A stretch of 64,000 nucleotides of DNA from Methanoregula sp. PtaU1.Bin051 (GTDB lineage Archaea; Halobacteriota; Methanomicrobia; Methanomicrobiales; Methanospirillaceae), in contig MVRE01000013.1 of the NCBI GenBank assembly GCA_002067895.1, positions 62,001 to 126,000 of the forward strand, in the 5' to 3' direction. Each line of letters starts with the position of its first letter. The stretch's first letter is position 1. The position numbers and the translations under genes were made by a program. This document shows, piece after piece, positions 16,200 through 25,300 of this stretch. The notes under the pieces were generated by a model. The model made no database searches. It was not told the origin of the DNA and saw only the letters and a list, made by a program, of their open reading frames with translations.

Positions 16200-17540
16200 T
16201 TACGGGCTTAAAACAAGTGGGCCGGGCTCGAGATACCGGCCGGCGCCGAGCAGGTATGTCCCGTCCACATCAGCGATGTAACTGATCTTCAGCTGGGTCG
16301 TGTTGGTGAACGGGTTGACCGAGTAGTAATCGACCATTCCCCCGCCATTCCTGGCAGCTTCGATCATTGCCCGGATGTGGTGCGTGCCCATCGGGTCGGT
16401 GACATTGAATCGGTTTTTACCGATCTCCCCCGGCTGGTACGGCCAAGCGAGGACGGTGCCGTTGTAATCGTAGGCGAAGATATAGAGATCGCCGCTGATG
16501 AACTGGCCGTTCACGTTATTGAATTCGGCAACGGCCTTCTCTCTGCCGTATGCCCATGCATATGCCTTTGCATCGGCAACAAACTGGCGGAGCGGCTGGT
16601 CGATGAGCCGGTCCTCGCTCGTGTAGATGCCGGCCCCGATCCAGTACGTGTCGTCAACCGGGCGCACGTAACTGATTTTGAGCCTGCTCACAAGGTTTGC
16701 CGCCGGGTCGGGGTAGCGGTACAGGAGATACCCGCCACCGGATTTTACGAGCTTGATCTCGATATCGGTGTAAGGCTTGCCGTCCGGATCCTTCTTTCCC
16801 GAAAAGTTCGTGCCGACCAGTTCCGGCTGGAACGGCAGTGCCAGCGCGTTTCCCCCATAATCGAGTGCGTAGATATAGACATCGCCGGTCACGAACGGCC
16901 CGGTCCTGTTGTTGAACGCGGCAATCGCCGCTGTCTTTCCGTTTTTTAACGCATAGCCTGCGGCGTTGTCAACGTAATCCTTGATCTGCTGCGATGTTAC
17001 CGGGGCGTTCCCTGCAGGCGTTGCGGATGGCCCGGGCCGGCCGAAGTAGATACCGGAACCGAGCCACCAGTCATCGCCGGCCTTCTCCACGTACCCGAGT
17101 TTCTTCTCGACCGCGTTGTTGTGCACCGGGTTGATGTAGTAGTATTCCACAAACCCGGAGCCGTTCAGGGCCGCATCCCGGAGCTCCCGGATGAAGTAGT
17201 TTCCCAGTGCGTCTTTCTCGTCCAGCCGGTTCACCGCGATCTTCTCCGGGTTGACCGGGTGGGCGATCGTCGTCCCGTTGAAATCATACGCGTAGATATA
17301 GAGATCTCCCCGGAAGAACGAGCCGTTCCTGTTGGAGAATTCTGCAAGAGCTGCCACTTTACCGTGGGTGTGGGCGTAGGCAACAGCTTCCTTTACGAAT
17401 GCGACCATCGCTTCCTTCGTCGTCGCCGGCCCTGTCGTAGGCGGGACCGCGGATGGTGCGGATGGCGCCTGCTGCGTGCAGCCGGATGCACAGAGCAGCA
17501 GGGCGAGGATGATGGCGATTGGGATGATTGCCGGTCTCAT
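16200..17540 (-). CDS. Lipoprotein with three single-Cache domains
   Basis: The protein has 446 residues. It starts with a lipoprotein signal peptide (hydrophobic helix then CASGC, lipid on Cys21) and a Pro/Thr linker. Three repeats of about 115-130 residues follow. Each contains a G..A...F.N..G.F..GDLYIYAYD core, a G.N motif and a closing YWIGAGIY-type strand, the pattern of single Cache (sCache_2) sensors. The repeats end near residues 165, 310 and 445. There is no transmembrane or kinase part. It is probably a membrane-tethered ligand-binding protein that presents small acids or similar to a partner. No partner gene is adjacent. Confidence 0.8.
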   Translation of the reverse strand: MRPAIIPIAIILALLLCASGCTQQAPSAPSAVPPTTGPATTKEAMVAFVKEAVAYAHTHGKVAALAEFSNRNGSFFRGDLYIYAYDFNGTTIAHPVNPEKIAVNRLDEKDALGNYFIRELRDAALNGSGFVEYYYINPVHNNAVEKKLGYVEKAGDDWWLGSGIYFGRPGPSATPAGNAPVTSQQIKDYVDNAAGYALKNGKTAAIAAFNNRTGPFVTGDVYIYALDYGGNALALPFQPELVGTNFSGKKDPDGKPYTDIEIKLVKSGGGYLLYRYPDPAANLVSRLKISYVRPVDDTYWIGAGIYTSEDRLIDQPLRQFVADAKAYAWAYGREKAVAEFNNVNGQFISGDLYIFAYDYNGTVLAWPYQPGEIGKNRFNVTDPMGTHHIRAMIEAARNGGGMVDYYSVNPFTNTTQLKISYIADVDGTYLLGAGRYLEPGPLVLSP

Positions 17541-17637
17541 GTGCGATCATATCTGCATGATTCCTATTAACGGATCCGGCTCTGCCGGTCTGCTGCAGGA
17601 ATCGCGGTTTACGGTTTTGACGAACAGCCGGAAAGGA

Positions 17638-17997
17638 TCAGTGTCCCCTGTATGCACGGAACACGAACCAGAGCCCGAGCAGGATCAGGAAGGCCGGGAC
17701 TGCATAGACCCAGATGTCAAACGGACTGAAGACAAGGCCGGCCCCAATCAGGATCATGAAGATCCCGACAAAGAGCATCATCCAGTTCATCCCGGCAACT
17801 ACCGATTCTGTGCCAGCTCCTTCGCCGCGAGGGTGCATGAACGCCGAGACCAGAAACCCCAGCCCGAGCCCGATCAGCACGCCGGATCCCGCGTAACCGG
17901 TGATCAGCCCGATCCCGAGCCCGATGAGGGCCCCGGCCGGTATGAAAGCGTGGTGAGCGTGTCTCTCTTTCCGTTCCGTGGAGTTTTCACCTGTCAT
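17638..17997 (-). CDS. Small Gly-rich membrane protein
   Basis: The protein has 119 residues. After a charged, His-containing N-terminus, two Gly-rich helices (about residues 18-33 and 38-52, GLGIGLITG and GLGLGFLVS) are followed by a loop and two more helices (about 65-85 and 92-113). No family was recognised. It lies between the triple-Cache lipoprotein gene (same strand, 97 bases away) and a divergent lipoprotein gene. Confidence 0.6.
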   Translation of the reverse strand: MTGENSTERKERHAHHAFIPAGALIGLGIGLITGYAGSGVLIGLGLGFLVSAFMHPRGEGAGTESVVAGMNWMMLFVGIFMILIGAGLVFSPFDIWVYAVPAFLILLGLWFVFRAYRGH

Positions 17998-18092
17998 ACT
18001 ACCAGTTAGTACTTCCTCAATCCTGATAAAACCGGCTGTAACCCTGCACTGCCGGCGCCGGGTTTAACATTCTCCACGCTGACATTGTCGTA

Positions 18093-18863
18093 ATGAAAGC
18101 ACAAGCGATCGTCCTCATTTTTTTCTGTATTACCATGATGGCATTCGCCGGCTGCACGGGAACTCCGCCCGCTGCGGCACCAGCGACAACCCCTGCCCCG
18201 GCTGCGAACGGCACACCGGCAACAACCGGCGGACCTGCGGCCTGCACGGTCGCCGCGGACTGCGTGCCGGCCCAGTGCTGCCATCCCACGAGTTACACTA
18301 CAAAGGCGAATGCCCCGAAGTGCGACAACACCGCCTGCACGGAGAGCTGTGAAGGCCCGCTTGACTGCGGGGCCGGCAGCTGCGGATGTGCCAACGGGAC
18401 GTGTACCGTGATCCCGGCAGCTTCCGGCACGATGCCGGCAGCACAGAAGGTGACGGTGAAGCTCGAAGCGTCCCCGCAGCGCTACTCCCCGATCATGTCC
18501 TCGACGCCCGGGGTCCGGCTCGCCCCCACAATCACCGGCTTTGTGCCGGCCGAGTCGAAGACTGCAGGGAATGCGACGGACATTGCATGGAGTCCCGTAA
18601 CCTGTGAATGGAACGCCACGTTCGGCACGTTCCTTAAATGGGAAGCGCCGGATTACACGGTCCACCAGATCGGCAACCCGGTAGCAGACGACTGCGGCAC
18701 CGTCTACTGGACGTTCATAGACAAGCCGGCATCGACAAAGGAGCCTGTCACGGTCACCGTCACGGCCCGGGACGCAACCCGGCAGGGCGCCGTACTGGAA
18801 GTCTCAACGGTCACGCTGGACTGGGACGGGGACTATGCAGTGTACGTGGGAAAGATCGCGTAA
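18093..18863 (+). CDS. Cys-rich secreted lipoprotein
   Basis: The protein has 256 residues. The lipoprotein signal ends at FAGC (Cys20). An Ala/Pro/Thr-rich spacer leads to a compact Cys-rich module (about residues 50-110, some ten Cys in a C..C...CC....C pattern with DCVPAQCCHP and CGAGSCGCANGTC), which probably forms disulphides. The C-terminal half is a beta-sandwich-like domain with W and conserved Cys pairs. It is surface-anchored and of unknown function. Similar Cys modules occur in archaeal eight-Cys-cluster lipoproteins. Confidence 0.65.
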   Translation: MKAQAIVLIFFCITMMAFAGCTGTPPAAAPATTPAPAANGTPATTGGPAACTVAADCVPAQCCHPTSYTTKANAPKCDNTACTESCEGPLDCGAGSCGCANGTCTVIPAASGTMPAAQKVTVKLEASPQRYSPIMSSTPGVRLAPTITGFVPAESKTAGNATDIAWSPVTCEWNATFGTFLKWEAPDYTVHQIGNPVADDCGTVYWTFIDKPASTKEPVTVTVTARDATRQGAVLEVSTVTLDWDGDYAVYVGKIA

Positions 18864-18954
18864 TTTTTCCTGATCCGGATATAACAAGTGCAGGACAGTA
18901 ATAATCCCCGAATGGTAATATCTTTAAGAAAACACGTTTACAGAAGGTAATCCC

Positions 18955-19326
18955 ATGAAATGGTATCCACTGACAGCAGTCCAGTTCGTCATCCTGCTCA
19001 TCCTCGTCGCGATTGCAGATATATTCACGATCATCCAGCACTATTTCGTCCCGGATGTCGCCCGGCCACTTGCGTACCTTGTTTTCGTTGTGCTCGTCCT
19101 GCTCGCATTCTTCTTCATTGTTAAGCCGGCCGAGCCGATGGTCCTTGCACAGACCCTTGCTGTCATCCTCGGGATTATCGCGCTCGTACTGATCATCATC
19201 CAGGACGTCCTCATCGTCTACATCATCTCGTGGCGTACGGGGATCGTACTCCTCGGGGCGGTTGCGGGGCCGGTCGTTGCAGGGTACGTTTATGCGAAGA
19301 TTCGCCAAACTGCCCCGGTGAAATAA
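18955..19326 (+). CDS. Small four-helix membrane protein
   Basis: The protein has 123 residues and is almost entirely hydrophobic: helices at about 5-25, 35-55, 60-80 and 88-115 with short loops. There are no catalytic motifs. It starts 91 bases after the lipoprotein gene, with a GAAGGTAATCCC stretch before the ATG that could be a ribosome site. Function unknown. Confidence 0.65.
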   Translation: MKWYPLTAVQFVILLILVAIADIFTIIQHYFVPDVARPLAYLVFVVLVLLAFFFIVKPAEPMVLAQTLAVILGIIALVLIIIQDVLIVYIISWRTGIVLLGAVAGPVVAGYVYAKIRQTAPVK

Positions 19327-19381
19327 TAAACCAATACCTTTCCAGCACGGTAGTGCCGGAAAAAAGAGAATCGAATTATTG

Positions 19382-19954
19382 TCAGTAGTTCTCGCAGAGC
19401 AGCTCGAAATACGCCTGCGCGTGGTCGCAGACCGGGCATTTTGCCGGTGCCGACTTCCCGTCGTGGACGTACCCGCAGTTCCGGCAGTGCCATTTTACCG
19501 GGACGTCCTTCTTGAAGACCTCACCCTTCTCCACATTGGAGAGCAGGGATGTGTACCGCTTCTCGTGGTGGGCCTCCACCTTTGCCACCTGCTTGAAAAG
19601 GTGCGCAATATCCCTGAACCCCTCATCGTCCGCGGTCTTCGCAAATGTCGGGTAGAGCGTGCCCCATTCCATCTTCTCGCCGTCAGCGGCGGCTTTTAGG
19701 TTCTGCTTCGTGTTCCCGATGATGCCGGCAGGGTACGCGGCGGTGATCTCCGCATCGCCGCCTTTCAGTTGTTTGAAGAAGAGCTTTGCGTGCTCCCGCT
19801 CGTTTGCCGCCGTGTCTTCGAAGACTCCCGCGATCTGCTCGTAGCCTTCCTTCCGTGCAACGCTCGCAAAGAAACTGTACCGGTTCCGTGCCTGCGATTC
19901 GCCGGCAAAAGCGGCGAGCAGGTTCTTCTCGGTCTTGCTGCCTTTAAGTTCCAT
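19382..19954 (-). CDS. Rubrerythrin
   Basis: The protein has 190 residues. A four-helix ferritin-like diiron domain has its metal ligands in AFAGESQARNRY, ANEREHAKLF and KVEAHHEKRY. A C-terminal rubredoxin-like iron site with C.NCG and CPVCDHAQAYFE follows. It reduces hydrogen peroxide using electrons from rubredoxin or ferredoxin partners, an oxidative-stress defence usual in anaerobes. It is monocistronic, with its promoter region facing the DUF3795 gene. Confidence 0.95.
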   Translation of the reverse strand: MELKGSKTEKNLLAAFAGESQARNRYSFFASVARKEGYEQIAGVFEDTAANEREHAKLFFKQLKGGDAEITAAYPAGIIGNTKQNLKAAADGEKMEWGTLYPTFAKTADDEGFRDIAHLFKQVAKVEAHHEKRYTSLLSNVEKGEVFKKDVPVKWHCRNCGYVHDGKSAPAKCPVCDHAQAYFELLCENY

Positions 19955-20084
19955 GAGTGGAATTCACCGGCTAAACCTTTCTGCCTGACCTACATATATC
20001 CTGCGTTTGCCGTATCGCCGTCGTTCTGTACAGGTTCGTGGATGTCTCAGCGGTCGTGCAGCGGACAGTTACCCGTTGTGTGCG

Positions 20085-20097
20085 AAAAATATAAATT
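20085..20097 (+). promoter_or_regulatory. TATA box for the DUF3795 gene
   Basis: The sequence aaaaatataaatt is centred 28 bases before the ATG at 20120, consistent with a leaderless transcript. Confidence 0.5.
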
Positions 20098-20119
20098 GCG
20101 TTTTACTGACTTCTCCGCC

Positions 20120-20566
20120 ATGGAAGAAAAAAACCAGGATGTAGTCGCGTACTGTGGCCTCTGCTGTCTCGATTGCCACGGGTATATCGGGAAAATTCCG
20201 GACCTTGCCCGCGACCTGAAAAAGGAACTGAAAAAGGCGCACTATGAAAAATTTGCCGGTGCCATATCGAAGCTTCCATTCGGGAAGCCGTTTGAGCATT
20301 ATAATGCATGCATGGATCTTCTCGGCACGATGGCGAAGTTCCGGTGCACAAAGACATGCAGGGGAGGGGGCGGCCCGCCGTTCTGCGAAATCCGGAAATG
20401 CTGCCGGTCGAAAAAGATAACCGGTTGCTGGGAATGCAGCGAACCCGATACCTGCGATAAACTGAAGTTCCTTGAAGGTGTCCATATCGATGCCCATAAG
20501 AAAAATATCCGGGCGATCAGGAAAAAGGGCACAGGGGGATTTTTGAGCGGAAAGCGGTACTGGTAA
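20120..20566 (+). CDS. DUF3795-like Cys-rich protein
   Basis: The protein has 148 residues. The start follows a TATA box by about 28 bases. It begins VAYCGLCCLDCHGY, a C..CC..C cluster typical of DUF3795, and has about twelve cysteines in all, including CRGGGGPPFCEIRKCC and GCWECSEPDTCDKL. These probably bind zinc or an iron-sulphur cluster. Cytoplasmic (no signal). Function unknown. Confidence 0.75.
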   Translation: MEEKNQDVVAYCGLCCLDCHGYIGKIPDLARDLKKELKKAHYEKFAGAISKLPFGKPFEHYNACMDLLGTMAKFRCTKTCRGGGGPPFCEIRKCCRSKKITGCWECSEPDTCDKLKFLEGVHIDAHKKNIRAIRKKGTGGFLSGKRYW

Positions 20567-20673
20567 ACGGGAATAAAATGGTCCCGCTCTGATTATTTAA
20601 AAACGCAGCTGATGCACTACCGGCTGCTGATATTTCCATGAATTTATATGCGCAGCGGGCAGATACCGGAGGG

Positions 20674-20859
20674 ATGCCATACAAAACGATGAAACTGGTC
20701 GACGAATCGACGGGCCTTATGGAATGCCTCGTCTGCGGCGCAAAGCACAATGCGGTGATGAAGCCGGGCCCTGACGGGAAATTTTACCCTGAGAACTGGG
20801 AGTGCGTCAACAGGTGCAGACTGATCCGGGAAGATACGAAAACGTCAAAAAAGAAGTAA
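20674..20859 (+). CDS. Small zinc-ribbon-like protein
   Basis: The protein has 61 residues. ATG 20674 is preferred over 20638 because the TATA-like atttatatg (20641-20649) lies about 27 bases before it, suggesting a leaderless message. It has a CLVC pair and a C..RC pair separated by about 30 residues (MECLVCGAK, then WECVNRCRL), likely one zinc site, and a Lys-rich tail. Unknown function. Confidence 0.6.
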   Translation: MPYKTMKLVDESTGLMECLVCGAKHNAVMKPGPDGKFYPENWECVNRCRLIREDTKTSKKK

Positions 20860-20875
20860 TAGTCCTTCTCTCTTT

Positions 20876-22253
20876 TTATTTTCCCATTCCCAGTTTTTCA
20901 TCCAGCCAGTCGAACTTTGCGGCATATGACTGGGCAAACGCACCGATCTGGCAGTGGGACTCGGCGCCGAATTCATCCGTAAAGATCAGCAGCTTCCTGT
21001 TGCAGGTGAGATGGTCGTACAGCATCTTTGCCCGGACTATGCCCGGGTCGAAGTTGTCAGCCGAACCGGCAGTCACCAGCGCGGGGCACCGGATCTGCCC
21101 CGCTTTTCCTTCGAGAGAGAAGTCCATGTACTGTACCCTGAACTGCGCAGGCGACTTTGCATTGAGGACGAACATCCCGTTCTCGTTCAGCCAGCGGCCG
21201 TTCGTGCTCTTCTCCATCGCAGCCCGGATACCCCTGTTGAACTCCGCCGGATCGGTCGGCAGGTACGCCTTGAGATCGTCCCGGGTCAGGTTGGCAGACG
21301 ATTCGCCACTCTGCCGTATGCCGCTTAAGAGGCTGGCACTAAAAACGTACATACCGGCGTCCGCGATCAGGGCTGCAAACCGGTGCTCGTATGCCGCGCC
21401 CCTCGGGGCAAGGTAGCCCCCCAGCGAGATCCCCCAGAGCGCGATCCGGTCTTTATCGACATCCGGCCGGCTCACTGCGTAGTCAACGACCGGTGTGATC
21501 ACGTTCTCCCAGTCGGCACGGAACGGGATATGCTGCACCCGGATCACCTCGCCCTGCCCCGGGCCCTCGAAGGTGAGCACGTTGTATCCGCGCCTGATCC
21601 CTTCCACCGCGAACGGATGCAGTTCCTCATGGCAGCCGTCGCCCGGTCTGGACGATGAGAAGCGGCCGTATTTTTCCGGAACTGTCAACCTTGTAGAAGT
21701 AGCCCGGCATCGTGATGTTCCCGTACGGGATCCTGACGATCTCGTACGGCACGGCGTCCAGTGCGAGCGCGTCCCGGAACGAATCCCGGCTATTCTGCCA
21801 TGTCTCCACGATCCGGGGATCGGACGGGTTGCCATGCAGGAAAAACTCTGCGGTGCGGTAGTATGTCGCGGCCCGGTAATATGCCTCGCGTGCCGTCACC
21901 CTGTGTCCCGCTGCAAGGCTCTTGTCACCTGCGGCCCGGAAATAATCGGCGGTCTTCTTCCATTCGGAATACCAGCTCTTGAAGTCCCCTTCTTTGATCC
22001 GGGACGCGGTGGCTATACACTCGCCGATATCGGCCTCGCCCGAGTACGTGGCGGCAAGCGTCCGCGTAAGCTCGAACGCGAACTCGGGGTCGGAAAAGAC
22101 CAGCGCCGGGCAGGGGCACGAATCCTTTGGCGACGGGGAAATGGCCGGCGATGCCGGAGGGGAAGAGGGCGTTGTCGTACATCAGGCAACGGTGATTAAA
22201 ATCAGACAGGAGATCAACAGGGGGATGGTTGCAAAACGGTTTGCAGGGGCCAT
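20876..22253 (-). pseudogene. Alpha/beta hydrolase lipoprotein with a stop and a frameshift
   Basis: Read on the minus strand from ATG 22253, residues 1-23 form a signal peptide that runs to TVA. A TGA (22182-22184) then comes just before the Cys that would complete a lipobox, and the frame continues open. A helical region leads to a hydrolase core that breaks near 21640: one frame reads LLIVQTG, and after a shift the next frame continues DGCHEELHPF. The remainder is intact, with nucleophile motif GISLGGY and a His in AESHCQIGAF, like FrsA-type esterases. Adding one base or removing two would restore the frame. Two independent lesions make a true pseudogene likely. Confidence 0.65.
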
Positions 22254-22310
22254 AACCGATCAGCGGTATCTCATACATGAACGGTGATAAGCGTTTTGAA
22301 TTTCAGGCCT

Positions 22311-25300
22311 TTACCGGAAACGGAACGCTTCCTTCGGCACGTGCAGCTCGAACCGGGCCCCTTTCCCGAAGACCCCGGTCTCGTGGATGGATATGCCGGT
22401 GATTGCGAGGATCTCCCGGGCCAAGAAGAGGCCGAAGCCGGTATTCTTCCCGTATCCTTTCCCGAAGATCTTATCCTTCCGGTCAAGCGGTATGCCGACC
22501 CCGTTATCCTCGACGGTGATGACAAGGCCTTCCTCACCCTGTGCGCAGGAAACGGAAATTGCAGTCACCCTCTCCCCATGCCGGACCGCGTTGTCGATCA
22601 GGTTGAAGAAGACCTTTTCCAGCATCGGGTCGGCAAAGATCTCGGCGTCGCAGGTGCAGGAAACGGTAACACCTGCCGGCCTCTGCCGGGCAATCAGCCC
22701 GCTCACCCGGTACCAGTCAGGGGCATGCATGCCGAGCTCCTGGTACGTCTTTGTGAACTCGATCTGGTGAGAGATCGCAGATCCCGCCGCCCGGATCTTG
22801 GCAAGGAGGTCGGCAATCGCCGGCTCAGGTTTTTTCATGAGAGCGATCTCTGTATAGCCCTGCAGGATGGAGACCTGGTTTGCCACATCATGCCGGGTGA
22901 TGCTTGTTAAGAGATTGATCTTTTTATTTGCCTCGCGGATGGCATCCTCTGCACGGATAAGGTCTGTAACATCCCTGAAAGAACCCTCAACCCCGCCTGC
23001 CGAGCCGTCAGGATTATACCAGAGATGGCTGTTCACCGAGACCCATACCGGTGTCCCGTCTTTCTTTTTTAACTGCACCTTGTAGTTTGTCACTTTTCCG
23101 GTACGTATTAGATCTTCAAGGAAAGTTTTGCGGTCTGCCGGATTGACGTAGAACTCATCAGCGATATTCCTCCCGATAATCTCGGAGGCATCGCCATAGC
23201 CGAGCAGAACGCTCATCGACCGGCTGATCCTGACAAGCCGGCCCTCATTGTCGCTCCTGTAATATACGTCCTGGATGTTGTCCAGCAGGTCCTGGTATTC
23301 CTGGGAGGCAGCGATCAGCTTTTCTTCGGCATGTTTGCGCTCGGTGATGTCCTCGATAAGAGCGATCGTATAGAGGACAGTACCGGTATCATCCTTCACC
23401 GGTGATGCTGTCAGGGATGCCCAAAGGATGGAACCGTCCTTTTTTACATATCTCTTTTCCGTCTTGTACACCTCCCGCTCTCCCGTGTAAATCTTCCGTG
23501 ACTCCACAAGATCTGTCGTGAGGTGATCCGGGTGCGTGATATCTGTAAAGGATCTGGCCAGCAGCTCGTCCTCGCTGTACTTCAGCATCCCGCAGAACTG
23601 CCGGTTCACCATCTGGAACCTGAAATCCGGCGAAACGATCGCGATGCCCAAAGGACTGTCTTCGAATATTCTCCGGAACCGCTCCCTGCTCTCCCGCAGA
23701 TCTTTTTCCGCCCGCTTTCGTTCTGTAATATCGGAAATTACCGCAAGGGTGCCGGTATATCTCCCGGATTGGTCGAAGATTGACGAGTTGCTTACTGACG
23801 TGTATATGGGTGTCCCGTCCTTTCTTATGAATTCAAATTCCACTCGCTCCTGCAGGCCTTTCTCATATTTCGGGAAATTTCTTCTGGCAATCTCCCGGCC
23901 CGCACCATCCATGAACCGGAACATGTGGCTCCCGATCATCTCTTCGGTCGTATAGCCGAGCATCCCGGCCATATTCTGGTTCACAAAGGTTGTCACACCC
24001 TCCGTATCAACGACCCAGATTCCCTCCTGCGCAAGGTTTATCAGATCACGGTATTTTTGTTCACTTGCTTTGAGCGCCTCTTCGGCAGCTTTCATCCGCG
24101 TGATATCCCGGACAATACCGATGACCCTGGTGGCATCAAGCCGGACAAGCCGGGCCTCAAACCTGCGAATCCCCCGGGGCACTTTCAGCTCATACTCGAC
24201 CTGTTGGAGGGTACCGGTATCAATCGCTGCAGCAATTGCCTGGAGAATGGTTTTTACCGTCTCGGCATCAAAGCCTGCGGAAAGGATATTTTTCCCGATG
24301 ATCTGATCCGGCGGTACTGCCAGCAGGTTCTTGTCCTGTACCTGGAAATCGAGATACGTGCCATCGCGGGAAAGAATAAAAATGAGGTCGGGCATGGCGG
24401 CGAGTATGGCCGCATTCCTCTGCTCGCTCTCGCTCAGCGCTTTTTCTGCGGCTTTCCTCTCTGTCACATCCCTCCCGACCGACTGGTATTCGATAACCGA
24501 GCCCGCGGCATCGAAGATAGCCCGGTCGCTCCACCGCTGCCAGCGGATCGTACCGTCTGGCATGCGGATGCAGTGTTCGATGATATCGACAGGGTGGTCC
24601 GGAGTCAGCGATTCGAAGAACTTTTTCACCCGCTCCCTGTCTTCAGCGGGGATCTCCGGCCTGAACCGGTGATTCAGGATCTTGTCCCGCTCCATGCCAA
24701 AGTACCGGCAGTAGGCCTCGTTGACGAAGACGTGCGTCCCGTCCGGCAGGAACCGTGAGATGAACTCGGTCTGGTCCTCGACCACGTTCCGGTACTGCTG
24801 CTCGCTTTCAGCAAGGGACTGTTCGGATCGGATCCGTTCGATGGCAGCACCGATCTGGGTAGCGATCGTTTCAAGAGGGATCCGAGCGCTTGCCGGGACA
24901 TCATCAAATACATGGGAGGCGACGTTCATACAGGCTATCACCCTGCCCCCATACGTGATCGGGATGATGGCGATAGCTTTTATGCCTTCGCGTTCCTGTA
25001 CCGGGGTGTGACTAATACCAATTTTGTGGAACTCGATGTAGATCGGCTTTCCTGCCATCACCATCTCTGCATTGGGAGACCCGGCAGGGTAATGAGATAC
25101 GCTCTGTACAAATTCGTCGCTCAGGTTGCGTGCGACTGCGAGATCGACAGAACCGGTCTGTTCGTCAACAAGGTAGATCCCGCCGGCATCCATGCCTGAG
25201 GTCTCGATCGCTGCAGAGAGGCAGGCAGCCAGCGCCTCATTAAGATCCCGGATTTCCTGCAGGGCAAGACCGAGCTCAAGCTGGGTTTTCAAGACCCTTT

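Noticed and set aside
23925-24758. Plus-strand open frame of 277 codons
   Set aside because: It is a shadow of the large PAS kinase, rich in Arg/Pro/His from GC-rich third positions.
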